From contig CM038039.1 in assembly GCA_021397845.1 (NCBI GenBank), forward strand, positions 177,728,526-177,792,525: DNA of 64,000 nt, written 5' to 3'. The stretch comes from Areca catechu (Eukaryota > Streptophyta > Magnoliopsida > Arecales > Arecaceae). How positions within the stretch are numbered: the stretch's first letter is position 1; every line of letters starts with the position of its first letter. The position numbers were made by a program, and so were the translations under genes. Positions 1 to 10,820 of the stretch are shown here, one piece after another. The notes below the pieces were generated by a model, which saw nothing but the letters and a program-made list of their open reading frames with translations, was not told the DNA's origin and made no database searches.

Positions 1-1016
1 TTAGGCTGAGAACTAGATGGGCTAAGGGAAACTTATGCTTTCTAAACTTAGAAATTCTAGATTTTAAAAAATATGCTGACATAAGTTTTGAAAAATTGGG
101 ATTAAAAACAAATTTAGGTTTGTAAAATACGTTTAATATGACGAAACAAGGGTAAATAAATAATTTTTTTTTAAAAAAAAGTTTGAAAAGTGGAGTCAAA
201 ACATATTTAGGTTAAAAAGACTTTAATCTAAGATGTATAGAATATTTTTGGGTTTCACAATGTATAAAACATATGACATAGAAAACCAAATCTAAACAAA
301 TAGGATTTAGGTTAAAATGCTTTAGGGTTTTTAGGTTAAACACCTAAGTGAAAGAAATATTTCACAAAACATCACTAGAATTCTTTCCCAAAACATAAAA
401 ATGCAATACCAATTTTAGAAAATCTGATTTTTGATGAAAAACACTAGAAAATTTAGGCTAAAAATCAATCTAATAGTGTTTTTCCCAAAAACAGACGGGA
501 AGAGTGGAAAATCGGCCAAAATTCCAAAGGAAATCCAAAAAGAATGCATTGAATCTTGATTCATCCTAAATGGAGTCTTAGAAACGAACTAAAACTTGTG
601 AAAATCTAATTTAAATGGTTTAAAACGGTCGAAAAAACCTAAACCTAAGCTTCCATGGCTTGAAAATAACAAAAACAAAAATAAGAAAGGGAAATACCTG
701 ATTTTCATTGGGGTAAATGAGAAATGGAAAGATTTGGAAGTTGGTGGAGCTTGGGGGACCACTCTTGCTTGAGAGAGATGGGGGAAAAATGAAATACAAA
801 ATCATTCAATCTGCCCCAAAAAATAGAAAAAATTTCATGAGTGTCGACAAGTGTCGACACATCGCAAAATCCAAGTGTCGACACTTGGCAAAGAAAATCC
901 CAAAAAAAATCTGAAAAATATTAGAAAATCAAAAAAAAAAATTAAATGCATTTTGGAGCTTAATATATGTAATTTTGGTTAAACAAAACTTGGGTAAGAT
1001 GGAAATTGAGAGAGTT
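1..1016 (-). other. Non-coding region downstream of F pol
   Basis: This AT-rich stretch follows the RNase H stop of F. It has no convincing ORF. By eye it does not align with F's 5' LTR at 5688-7160, so either the 3' LTR starts to the left of the window or this is a diverged or rearranged LTR. It carries the same GTGTCGACAC palindromes as the LTR (838-895). Long 3' non-coding regions are usual in Sireviruses. Confidence 0.5.
838..895. repeat. Small cluster of GTGTCGACAC palindromes
   Basis: Two full copies and one half copy of the 10-bp palindrome GTGTCGACAC occur in about 55 bp; one extends to CCAAGTGTCGACACTTGG. The same motif forms the array in F's LTR at 6548-6878, which ties this region to element F. 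Confidence 0.8.
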
Positions 1017-2898
1017 CTATGAGAATGGATCAATGATACCTAACTCTCTTCTAATCATGCAAAATCTCTCTTCACTCAAGGGTTTGGTAAATATATCTGC
1101 TAATTGATCATCAGTACACACAAATTCAAGTAAAACATTAGAGTTTTGTATATGATCTCTTATGAAATGATGTCTTATTTCAATGTGTTTACTTCTTGAA
1201 TGTTGCACAGGATTCTTAGTTAGATTGATTGCACTAGTATTGTCACATCTTATGGGTGTCTTAATTAGTTTAATGCCAAAATCCTTGAGTTGTTTATTCT
1301 AAAGGATTTGAGCACAATAGCTTCCAGCTGCTATATATTCGGCTTCTGTCATAGATAAAGCAACTGAATTCTGTTTCTTGCTACTCCAAGAGATCAAATT
1401 TACTTCAAGAAACTGACAGGTTCCACTAGTACTTTTACAATCAAGATTACACCTGGCAAAGTCAGCATCAGAATATGCAATCAATTCAAATGAAAAATCT
1501 CTAGAGTACCATAAACTAATTTTAATTGAGCCAGATAGATACTAAGTATGCGTTTAACAGCCAAAAGATGAGACTTTTTAGGATTAGACTGATATCTAGC
1601 ACACATACATACACTAAACATGATATCTGGCCTACTGGTAGTAAGATATAGCAATGAATCGATGATGCCAAGATATAATTTTTGGTCAATAGATTTACCT
1701 GATTCATCCTTGTCAAGTCGACAAGAAGTGCTCATAGGGGTATCTAAAGGCTTGGTGTTCTCCATCCCAAACATCTTGAGTTTTTCTTTTGTGTACTTTG
1801 CTTGGTTGATGAAGATCCCCTCTTTGGTTTGCATTATTTGGAGTCCGAGAAAGAAGTTAAGTTCTTCCATCATGCTCATCTAGAACTCACCCTGCATTAA
1901 CTTTACAAATTCTTGAGAAAGAGATTTGTTAGTAGCACCAAATATGATATCATCTACATAGATTTGTACTACTAAGAGATCATCATTCTTTTTCATCAAA
2001 AATAAAGTTTTGTCTACATTACCTCTAGCAAAGTGATTTTTGAGCATAAAAGAACTTAAACGATCATACCAAGCTCTAGGAGCTTATTTCAAACCATACA
2101 AAGCTTAATAAAGTTTGAAAACATGATTTGAAAATTCAGAATATTCAAACCTAGGCGGTTGTTCAACATAAACCTCTTCTTCAATGAGACCATTTAAAAA
2201 GATACTTTTAACATCAATTTGAAATAATTTAAAATTCATAAAACAAGCAAAAACTAATAATAGCTTAATTGTCTCAAATCTAGCCACAGGAGCAAATGTT
2301 TCATCAAAATCTATCCCTTCATCTTAATTGTATCCTTTGGTAACTAGTCTAGCCTTATTTCTTGTAACAATACCGTTTTCATCAAGTTTATTTCAGAAAA
2401 TCGATTTTGTGCTAATAATTAAAGTATTTGAAGGCCTATCTACTAATGTTCAAATATTGTTTCTTTTGAATTGGTTAAGTTCATCTTGCATATCATTTAT
2501 CTTATTACTATCACATTCATCTTCCTCAATAGTTTTAGGTTCAATTTGAAAAATAAATGCTAAATAATCACAGATATTTCTAAGGAATGATCAAGTACTT
2601 ACACCTTTAGATGGATCACCAATAATTAGTTCTTTTGGGTGTCCATGAGCATACCTCCATTCTTTTGGTAGTGGATCAACAGTATATGTATTTTCATCAC
2701 CTTGTGCTTGATCTCTTTCAGTGTTTTGATCATCTTCTTGTTCCTTGGTAGGTTCTTCGTTGTTGTTCACACTTTCAATTTTCTTGGTACCTGTTTCATT
2801 AGAAAGCACATCATCTTTTCTAGAAGATTTCTGTTTGATTCATCAAATACCACATGTATGGATTCTTCAATAACAAGTGTTCTTCTGTTAAAGACCCT
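1017..2898 (-). pseudogene. pol: F pol: reverse transcriptase and RNase H (decayed)
   Basis: Copia RT and RNase H, which copy the element RNA into DNA in the cytoplasmic particle. Segments read from 2898 down to 1017 in at least two frames. The RT active site Tyr-Val-Asp-Asp is intact at 1949-1960. Upstream is an acidic linker (2591-2809) that normally joins integrase and RT. RNase H shows the Copia block ALSMTEAEYIA near 1345 and ends with a typical LADIFTKPL tail before the stop at 1017. Several stops and at least one frameshift (near 1484) disable it. Confidence 0.88.
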
Positions 2899-4175
2899 TT
2901 ATGCCTTACTAGATATGGAGTAGCCTAAAAAGACTCCCTCATTTGATTTGGCATCAAACTTGCTCAAATTATCCTTACCATTGTTTAAAATGAAACAACG
3001 ACATCCAAAAATATGAAAATAACAAATTGAAGGTCTTCTACCCTTCCAAAGCTCATATGGTGTTTTCTTTAAAATTGGTTGGATCAAAACTCGATTAAAA
3101 ACATAGCATGCAGTATTTATGGCTTCCGCCCAAAAATATCTAGGTAAGTCATTTTCACAAAGCATGGTGTGTGCCATTTCTTCAAGAGCTATATTTTTCT
3201 TTCTACCATCCAATTTTATTGAGGTGTCCTAGTTGCTAAAAAATTGTGATGAATGCCATATTCAATACAAAATTTATCAAAATCAGCATTTTCAAATTCA
3301 GTTCCATGATCACTTCTCAAAGATATGATTGAAACACCTTTTTCATTTGAAACTCGTTTATGAAATTTAATGAATTCAGAAAACGTTTCATCCTTGTATG
3401 CTAAAAACATGATCCATATAAATCGTGAAAAATTATTTACAATAAATAGACCATATTTCTTACCTCCCAAACTAGATGTTCTAGTTAGCCCAAAGAGGTC
3501 CATGTGAAGCAACTATAAGGGTATAGATATAGAGATTACTATTTTTGGTTTGAAAGAGGATTTGGTTTGTTTTCCAAGCTGACATGCACTACAAATCTTG
3601 TCTTTTTCAAAACTGAGTTTTGGCAAATCTTTTATCAAATTCTTTTTGCTAAGTTTTGAAATCAAATGCATACTAGCTTGTCCTAGTCTACGATGCCAAA
3701 GCTAACTAGTTTCATTGATCTTGGCTTCCATTGCCACTAGGCATTAACCATTTTGAATCGGAAGATCATCAAGATCAACCATATAAATATTGCCAAGCCT
3801 ATGACCAATGAACTTGATGCCATTGTCATCTAAACTAGAAACAATGCACATAGAAGATTCAAAAATAACTTTAAAATCCTTGTCACAAAATTGACTAATA
3901 CTAAGCAAGTTATGTTTCAAACCATCAACATATAACACATTATCAATGTAAGTAGAGGGGGTGATATGGACTTTACCAATACCAACAATTTTGCCCTTTC
4001 CATTTTCACCAAAAGTCACATTGCCACCATTTTGATATTCGAGTGATGAGAACGGCTCCACATCTCCGGTCATATGCCTTGAGCAACCATTATCGAGATA
4101 CCACATTCTTCTTTTATTAGTTGCAAGGCATACCTGCAATAAAAATAAAGTGGAGATTTTAGGTACCCAAGTCAT
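2899..4175 (-). pseudogene. pol: F pol: protease, pre-integrase zinc finger and integrase (decayed)
   Basis: The protease motif reads WYLDNGCSRHMTG, with the usual Asp-Ser-Gly changed to Asp-Asn-Gly. The pre-integrase HHCC finger follows (WHRRLG ... CSACQLGKQ, about 3560-3700). The integrase core has Asp at LLHMDLFG and Asp at LRSDHGTEF (3216-3512). The segment with the catalytic Glu is split between two frames around 3215. The C-terminal part of the domain (2899-3213) is open. Stops and a frameshift make it non-functional. Confidence 0.87.
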
Positions 4176-4272
4176 GTTGGGTCCTTTCGGGTTAGTGCAT
4201 TGGTTCCTTTTGGAACCTAAACTTTCTTAATGATACTCAATTTTCTTTTATTGCACTTGTAAGATTTATGTC

Positions 4273-5630
4273 CTATAGTACCACATGCATAACAAGTAAT
4301 GGATGAAGATGCAGGTACAAAGAAATTTTTGAAAAGTTTTGTTTCTTCTGAGTTTTAAATCCTAAACCTGCTCTATCAAAAATATCCCTTTGATTATTCA
4401 AAAGCATGTTTAATTTTTCAGAATTGTATGTAAATTTATCTACAAAAAGTTTTAACTTTTCAATTTCTTCCTTATATTTTTTGTTTTCATCCAAAATTTC
4501 TTTGTTTTGTTTTGAAAGATTTTCATTTAAAACTGAAAGGCTTTTCTTTTTCAAAATTTCTTTTTCCTTTTCAAGAACAGAAATCTTATCATTTAATTTT
4601 GCAACCTCCTGCTATTCTTTCTCAGAGCTAGAGTCCTCGCTGTCACTCCAGGTAGCCATCATTGCCTTCTTTCTTAATTTTCTTTTGATTTTCTTGAGAA
4701 AGGGGCAGTCCACCTTAAAATGACACGATTCTTGCATTTGAAGTAAGTGGGCTGCTCCTTATCTTTTTCCTTGTCTTTCTCTTTACTTGGCTCACCTTTC
4801 AGGGGTTTCTTCTTGAAGTTGAACTTTTTCTTCTTCATGAACCTTCTGAATTTTCTTGCCATTAAAGCCGTCTCATCTTCTTCATCATCTTCTTCAGAGT
4901 CATAGCTTGATTCTTCTCTAGCAATGGATTTGAAAGCGATTACTTTCTTCTTTTTGTCGACTTCCACATTCTTTTGTTTGAGGGAGAGCTCATAAGTCAT
5001 CAGTGAGCCCAACAATTATTCAAGTGGAAGAGTGTTGACATCCTTGGCTCCTTCAATAGCAGTCACCTTTGCATCCTAAGAAGCCGGTAAAGACCTGAGA
5101 AGTTTGTTTGCAAGTTCACCATTAGAAACAACTTTTTTAAGGCTTCTCATGCGATTCACAATATTTGTGAACCTAGTATACATCTTACTAATAAACTCAG
5201 TAGGTTTCATTCTAAATATTTTGTAAGTATGAATGAGCATGTTGACCTTAGTTGTTTTCACTTGGTGTGTACCCTCATGGGTAACCTCAAGTGTATCCCA
5301 AATCTCCTTGGTGGAGAGACAATTAGATATTCTATTGAATTCACTTGGATCAAGAGAGAAAAACAACAAATTCATAGTCTTAGCATTATGTTTTATTTGG
5401 TTAATATCATTCTCATCCTAATTATCTTTTATTTTTGGAGTGAGAATGCCATTAACCATCATAGTAGGCTGATGAGGACTTTTTATGATTATCCTCCAAA
5501 GATTATAATCAATTGCTTGAATGAATATGCATATGCGTGTTTTCCAATACGTGTAATTTGTGCCATTAAAAAGTAGGGGACGGTTTGAAGGTTGATATTC
5601 AACAATACCCATTCCTATTGAGGTTTCCAT
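4273..5630 (-). pseudogene. gag: F gag (UBN2-type Copia capsid and coiled coil, decayed)
   Basis: Start METSIGMGIV at 5630. The capsid region (LFNGTNYTYWK, then a block around 5076-5375 with IWDTLEVTHEGT) is the Copia gag/UBN2 type. A very basic and acidic linker follows, then a broken zinc knuckle near 4720-4740 where the frame shifts. The last part (4273-4554) is a Lys/Glu/Asn-rich coiled coil. The first three segments share one frame interrupted by stops; the coiled coil is in another frame. Confidence 0.85.
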
Positions 5631-5673
5631 GATCTTTTACTTAAGATCCTTGGACCTAAAAGAGAGTACCAGT

Positions 5674-5685
5674 GCTTTGATACCA
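5674..5685 (-). other. F primer-binding site
   Basis: On the minus strand this reads TGGTATCAAAGC, one base from the plant initiator-Met tRNA primer site TGGTATCAGAGC. It lies 2 bp inside the 5' LTR end, as expected, and fixes the LTR boundary at 5688. Confidence 0.9.
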
Positions 5686-5687
5686 CT

Positions 5688-7160
5688 TGTTGCCCAGAAT
5701 TGGAGCCCAAGAAGGGGGGTGAATTAGATTTTAAAATTTAAAGCAGTAATGTGAAGGCTTAGTGCTGTTTATGAGTAATAAATTCAATGCACTAGATTGA
5801 ATACATCGGAAAGCAGTAAATGAATTGCAATAAACAAAGAGCAAGAAAGAGAGAAGGCAATCACACACAAACACAAAGTTTATAGTGGTTCGGTGCAAAC
5901 CTAGCACCTACATCCACTTTCCAAGCCACCCTTGAGAAATTTTACTATAATCCAATCAAGATTATCGCCGACTTATTTTTCAAAAGGTTCACAAGTCAAA
6001 ACAAATATTGGTTTTGTTACCTAGGCTCACCAATAAATCTTTACACTTGTTTTATCTTCGGGCTCACAAGTTAATACTAGTTGGTTTTGTCCCTTTGGCT
6101 TACCAACAAACCACAACAACCTTCTTTCAAGACAGCCTTGAAAGCAAGGTCAAATCACAAGATAAAATCAGATATACAATTTAAAAAATATGACAAACTC
6201 TCTTCAAGAGTAGAATAGAAGCTTTGAAGCTCAAGTTAATGCTTTGTCTTATCTCTTCCTTGGAATATTCCTTAATCTCCTCTTTTGGAATGAAATGAGG
6301 ATGGGCTTGTAAGCTTTTTCAGGAAATCAAACTTTAAATGGCTCTTGAAGTGAAGTTCTTGAGAGAATCTTGGCTTTTTGGCTTTGAATGGACTTCAATG
6401 CCTCAAGAATAAAGTTGGTGAAGGTTAAATACAACTAAAAACATCTAAAAAATTGTTTGTAACCGTTGGAGCCTCGAATCTAGCAGTTGGGAGCTTGAAA
6501 AGTGATTTCTGCAAGTCAGAAAAATAGATCCGTTAGGGCTGTCTGACTTCAAGTGTCAACACTTGACTATTAGGTGTCGACACTTGGCTGTCAGGTGCCG
6601 ACACTTGATTTCTAGGAGTCAACACTTGAACTTTCAAGTGTCGACACTTGATGCACAGGTGTCGACACTTGACACAAAAATATTCCATTGGCATAGTTCT
6701 GTATTTTCAAAAATCTCAGGCCTTGAGTCGACACTTGGAAACCTAAGTGTCGACACTTGAATTGTAGGTGTCGACACTTGAGTTCTGGGTGTCGACACTT
6801 GGCATGCCAAGGGATTTTTCTGTATGCCAAATGCTGAAGTGTCGACACTTGACTTCCCAGGTGTCGACACTTGACTTTGAAAAATTCATAATCAAGTGCA
6901 AATTAAGCCAAAAACATAAGCATAAAATTTGAAACTTAAATGAAACATAAACAATCAATAATTGAACATATAAAAGACCTTTTTGCATGAAAAGGATGTC
7001 TTAAATTGTGATAAATGCTTAATGCCACGGCGTGCCATGATACTTAAACTTTTGAGAATTTGAGGTGCTTGCTTCCTGAAAACTCATAGCTGAGAATAAA
7101 CATTAGTATATAATATGTACTCAATGTTTTGTTATTCATCAAAATCATTGGGTGGAGCCA
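5688..7160 (-). repeat. F 5' LTR (1473 bp)
   Basis: On the minus strand it starts TGGCTCCACCC and ends GGGCAACA, giving the TG...CA ends of an LTR next to the primer site. It contains the segment TTTTGATGAATAACAA near its start, a motif style common in Sirevirus and Tork LTRs. It holds the palindrome array at 6548-6878. The right boundary is inferred from the switch to element D sequence at 7161. Confidence 0.8.
6548..6878. repeat. Array of about 12 CAAGTGTCGACACTTG-type palindromes
   Basis: Eight exact copies of GTGTCGACAC and four one- or two-base variants (GTGTCAACAC, GTGCCGACAC, GAGTCAACAC, GAGTCGACAC) are spread over about 330 bp at irregular spacing. Many extend to the 16-bp palindrome CAAGTGTCGACACTTG. 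Repeat palindromic motifs in the LTR are a described Sirevirus trait. The array probably lies in U3, where transcription factors would bind; that role is inference. Confidence 0.85.
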
Positions 7161-7190
7161 ATAATGTTTGATCCTCGCTCAAGCACTCCT
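7161..7190 (-). pseudogene. 30-bp remnant of element D between F and E
   Basis: Joined to 15715 onward, the minus strand reads on in frame as an acidic-linker segment (EFEGVLERGSNI), matching KFEGVTKPGSNI in element B near 36220. This shows that D once continued leftward and was split by E, whose duplicated target CTCCT is at 7186-7190 and 15710-15714. F then bounds it on the left. Confidence 0.8.
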
Positions 7191-8452
7191 TGGTGCGGAC
7201 ACCAGAGGCACCAGAATAAGGCAGAGGCTTCTCAACCCTCTGTGGATCACTTAATGATTTTTGAGTTCACTGTAATAAAGCTTAGTCCAGCTGAGTTGAG
7301 TCCTGTATTAGTCAGCTCATGTTGAGCTAGATCAGTCCAGTATTAGTCAGCTCATGTCGAGCTAATTTTATTTTTTGAATCTTGTCCAAGCAAATTGAAG
7401 ACTCAAGACCACAAAATACAAGTGAAGACCAAGTCCACCTAGATTGAAGACATGGAAGTTGAGCCCAAATCCAACCCAGCTTGAAGACTTGAAGATCCCA
7501 GGAGGAGAAAATAAAAACAAGTACAAACCTGAAGTCCTGGACTAGCCGGAAGCAAATTGGGCCAACCCAGGCCCAGGAAGGGGATTAGGGCACCATTCCT
7601 TATGGTGACCCTCCACTTGGTCAGCCACTTAAGTTCACCCCCTTGGCCGACCAAGACAAGGAGAGGGAGAGCATGTTTTTAGGGATTTTCTATCTATGTT
7701 GCCTTATATTCCTAGCTAGGGTTTGAAAGGGAGAAGGAGTCCTATGTAAAGTCTAAAGTACCCTTACTTGGGGCCCAAGGTTAAGGGTCTATTTAAGGGA
7801 CCCTAGTCTCTTGTATAAAATTACTTTTGATATATGAAAATACTTGAGTTTCCTTCAACTTTTATGTGATACTCTGCTATGTGCATAAAGGGGTTTTGTG
7901 AGTTCTTCTTCCCGGTGTTTGCAACTACATCCTGCCTCCAGCAAATCCCCTAGAGCCTTGGCAGCCCACTCAAAAATTCCTTTCCCCTTTGCTATTTTTC
8001 TTTATTTTCTTGATCTCCTCTAAGTTTTCTAACCCCTGATAGGTCATTTGCAGGTCCCCGAGTTCCTACAAATCCAATGACTCCAGCCAAGCCTCAATCG
8101 GACCACCGAGCAGAAAGCCGGGTATCCGCGGGTCATTGGCTCGATTTTCCAGGCCATCCATCGAGGAACGAGAGATCCCTTCACTGCGATCTTCATCGGG
8201 CACTTTAGAAGTTGTCAAGTACACCCCCTCTGCCACCAGTAATTTTATTGTAGGAGAACTTGCCCTAACCAAAGCTTCTTAGCCCCGGCGATCCTTCTTT
8301 ATTACTTTTCTAGATCCTAATCTACATGCTTGACTTCTAAAGTTTATATAGAACTCCCTACAACTTATTTTGATCCAATTTTTATGATTTAATCACCTAA
8401 CTCCATATATAAAACACACAAAAATAATCGTATGCATATTAGTCCCGCATCA
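7191..8452 (+). repeat. E 5' LTR
   Basis: Starts TGGTGCGGACACC and ends CCCGCATCA, just before the primer site. It matches 14445-15709 along its length. ORFs inside it are short and not conserved between the two copies. Confidence 0.96.
7814..7820 (+). promoter_or_regulatory. TATA box candidate in E 5' LTR
   Basis: TATAAAA lies about 620 bp into the LTR, a suitable place for the element promoter. The matching site in the 3' LTR is changed to TATGAAG near 15069, so only the 5' copy keeps it. Confidence 0.5.
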
Positions 8453-8454
8453 TC

Positions 8455-8466
8455 TGGTATCAGAGC
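8455..8466 (+). other. E primer-binding site
   Basis: TGGTATCAGAGC, the exact plant initiator-Met tRNA primer site, 2 bp after the 5' LTR. Confidence 0.95.
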
Positions 8467-9353
8467 TTAGATTAGGGCTTGTTTTCTCCATCTTTTTTAG
8501 TCCCTATATACCTTGTTATTTTAGTTATTTCTCCTTGTTCAGAACTCCAAAAATTCTGAAATTTATTTTTTGGATTCATCATAATTTAAAGTAATTCAAA
8601 AAAAAAATTTAGATTTTATTTTGATCTGTGAATATTGTGCAAGCCGAAATATAGCCTGTAAATTTTTGGCTCTATTTTTTTTCAGCAAGACAAGATTGGA
8701 AGTTTTAGGGTTTTGTTTAGCATCTTTTAGCATATCTTTTAATTTTTGTTTATTTCCTACATATTAAGCCATAATTTGAAAGTTTTTTTTTATTTAAAAA
8801 AATACCAAAATAAAAAAAAAATACATATTCTCCAAAAAAAAAATAAACACCAAAAAAAAATAAACCTAAACCCTAATTTGCATCCTCATCTGCCTACCAT
8901 CATTGCATAATCTACCTTTAAGGGCACTCTTGCTATATCAGATAATGGGAGGAGTTGATAACCTCTCCTTATCCCAAAACCACTTCCCTTGCATTCGGTC
9001 CCAAGCCTTAACCTAAAATTAACTAGACTTAATTTGCCCTAGTGGGCTAGGGACATCAACTGGTCGGGTCCGGGCTAAGTGTCAAATCATTGTGGCAAGC
9101 TAACCTGTGTATGCTTTGTGCTCAGTGTCTAGAATGGTGGTTTAGGTATTCAATCCCGGAGGGCTTGTGTGCTGGTTCGCCTACATGGCCAATCTCTGAT
9201 TGGTGTCTAGGATTGGCAATCAGGGACCTAACACTCTCCTTGCACCTGCCTGGCTAAGTACAGGGTTACTATAGGCTAGTTTGCTACTCTGATTGAGCCC
9301 TTAGTTTTGGACTCTAGGTCTAGTCAGCTGTAGTAGGGTTGATCGAGTCTTGC
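8467..9353 (+). other. E untranslated leader
   Basis: About 890 bp between the primer site and gag, with no ORF of note. The second half, from AAGGGCA near 8920, contains CCCTAGTGGGCTAGG and GGTCGGGTC, which recur in the leaders of M, C and, more diverged, B. Conservation between elements suggests an RNA function such as packaging or translation; that is inference. Confidence 0.7.
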
Positions 9354-10820
9354 ATGAGCACTAGATCAAGGATTTCATATCATCCTCCATCTCCACTTTT
9401 TGCTGAACCCATGGATAACCTTGAAGCCAAGATTAATGCACTCACTAAGCAACTAGCCCAATCCATGGCCCAGATGACTACCCAATTAACTACCCAGATG
9501 ACCCAGTTAACTCAGTCTGGTACCCAAACAAACAGTAGAATTGACCATCTTGCCAATAGGTTTGATCAGTTAGAAGGCCGTGTAGGGACTATAGAAAGAA
9601 CCCATGGGTCACAGCCTGAGCCAAATCCTGAGTCCCCTCAACCTAGGAGGACTCCAAACCATGATCCATACCATGAGGTCGAACCTAGGAGAGCCCCTCA
9701 CCCTGACCCATACTATAGTCCTCAACCTAGGAGGATCCCAAACCCTGATCCATACCATGAGGTCGAACCTAGGAGAGCCCCTCACCCTGACCCATACTAT
9801 AATCCTGAACCTAGGAGGACCCCAAACCCTGATCCATTCCATGAGGTTGAACCTAGGAGAACCCCCCAGCATGACCCATACTATAATCCTGAGTCTAGGA
9901 GGACCCCAAACCCTGATCCATACCATGAGGCTGAACCTATAAGAGACCATCATCTTGACCCAATCCCTGAGGGTCATCCTAGAAGGACCAACCAGGATTT
10001 TGTAGACCAGGAGGACCGATCCTATAGACATGTTAAGCTTGATGCCCCAACTTTTGATGGTTGTCTAGATCCTAAGGTCTATATAGATTGGGAGGGAGAG
10101 ATGGATAAATATTTTGAGTGGTATGATATGACGGAGGAGCGTAAATTTAGGTTTGCTAAGCTTAAGTTGGTTCGGGAAGCCAGGATACATTGGGCTAGTT
10201 TTGAGAGAACTCTTAGTCTAGGAGGGCATGATCCTATAACCACCTGGTGGGCCATGAAGGGTATGCTTAGGACAAGATACGTTCCAGCTTCACATCGTAG
10301 TGGTTTACTAGATCAATGGCAATTATTTAATCAGGGTAACATGAGTATAGATGAGTACATCACAAAATTTGATGAGTATTCCATGCGATGTGATTTGAGG
10401 GATTCTGAGAATGTTGTCTTATCTAGGTTTAGAGCTGGACTGAGAGATGACATTAAGAAAGAGCTCTATATGAGAGAGGTTAGAGACCTGGACTATGCTT
10501 ACCAGATTGCTAGGGATCATGAGCGTTTTCATAAAGGGCCTGTTTACCATAGACCTGAGCCCACTAAATATCCTAGTCAGTATCAAGGAGCTAGCCAGCC
10601 CCATCAGAGCCGACCCATGCCCAGCCGACCTAGCCTGAGTCGACCCAGTCCTAGTCAGCCAAGCCCAAGTCGACCCCAGCCTAGTACTCCTTTGACCCGT
10701 AAGGATGATCGAGGAAAATCTGTAGAGGTCAATAAGAGTTACCCTCCCCAGAATACCTGTTTTAGATGTAAGAAACCAGGCCATTTTATGAGCCAATGTC
10801 CAATTAGTACCTACACCTAG
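9354..10820 (+). CDS. gag: E Gag (capsid-nucleocapsid)
   Basis: The structural protein of the virus-like particle, 488 residues in an open frame. I place the start at MSTRSRISYH rather than 15 bp upstream, because B (MSTKSEVPYH) and M (MSTRNGVPYQ) begin alike. In order: a short coiled coil with Gln/Thr-rich MTQLTQ repeats, a block of 14-residue Pro/Arg/Asp repeats (9642-9962), the retrotransposon capsid domain (about 10030-10530), a Pro/Ser/Arg-rich linker, and a CCHC knuckle CFRCKKPGHFMSQC at 10759-10800. A frameshift just after the knuckle moves the acidic linker and protease into another frame. Confidence 0.92.
   Translation: MSTRSRISYHPPSPLFAEPMDNLEAKINALTKQLAQSMAQMTTQLTTQMTQLTQSGTQTNSRIDHLANRFDQLEGRVGTIERTHGSQPEPNPESPQPRRTPNHDPYHEVEPRRAPHPDPYYSPQPRRIPNPDPYHEVEPRRAPHPDPYYNPEPRRTPNPDPFHEVEPRRTPQHDPYYNPESRRTPNPDPYHEAEPIRDHHLDPIPEGHPRRTNQDFVDQEDRSYRHVKLDAPTFDGCLDPKVYIDWEGEMDKYFEWYDMTEERKFRFAKLKLVREARIHWASFERTLSLGGHDPITTWWAMKGMLRTRYVPASHRSGLLDQWQLFNQGNMSIDEYITKFDEYSMRCDLRDSENVVLSRFRAGLRDDIKKELYMREVRDLDYAYQIARDHERFHKGPVYHRPEPTKYPSQYQGASQPHQSRPMPSRPSLSRPSPSQPSPSRPQPSTPLTRKDDRGKSVEVNKSYPPQNTCFRCKKPGHFMSQCPISTYT
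9642..9962 (+). repeat. 42-bp in-frame repeats in E gag
   Basis: About eight copies of a 14-residue unit of the form PRRTPNPDPYHEVE, alternating between two subtypes so that the higher-order period is 84 bp. The same kind of unit occurs in D gag (PRRTQYSDPYREPN). This segment creates long but meaningless ORFs in the other frames and on the other strand. Confidence 0.9.

Larger units (their letters stand above)
1..7160 (-). mobile_element. Element F: Sirevirus-like Ty1/copia retrotransposon, 3' end beyond the window
   Basis: Reading leftward on the minus strand, the order is 5' LTR (5688-7160), primer site, gag, protease, integrase, RT and RNase H. Integrase before RT is the Ty1/copia order. 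The gag is followed by a long Lys/Glu-rich coiled coil, as in Sirevirus/Maximus-type elements. The right flank is 30 bp of element D, so F inserted into D; ATAAT at 7161-7165 is the likely right copy of its duplication, and the left copy lies outside the window. The element is dead: every ORF carries stops or frameshifts. Assignment to Copia is secure; the Sirevirus lineage is inferred from gag and LTR features. Confidence 0.85.

Noticed and set aside
620..914. Short ORFs on both strands left of F pol
   Set aside because: 61-65 codons, low complexity, no match to any family I know; they lie in F's non-coding region.
6548..6878. CRISPR-like array of palindromes
   Set aside because: The units are 10-16 bp with uneven, non-uniform gaps, several are degenerate, and they sit in a plant LTR. 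No cas genes.
9609..10031. 140-codon minus-strand ORF and 112-codon plus ORF over E gag
   Set aside because: Shadows of the 42-bp gag repeats in other frames.
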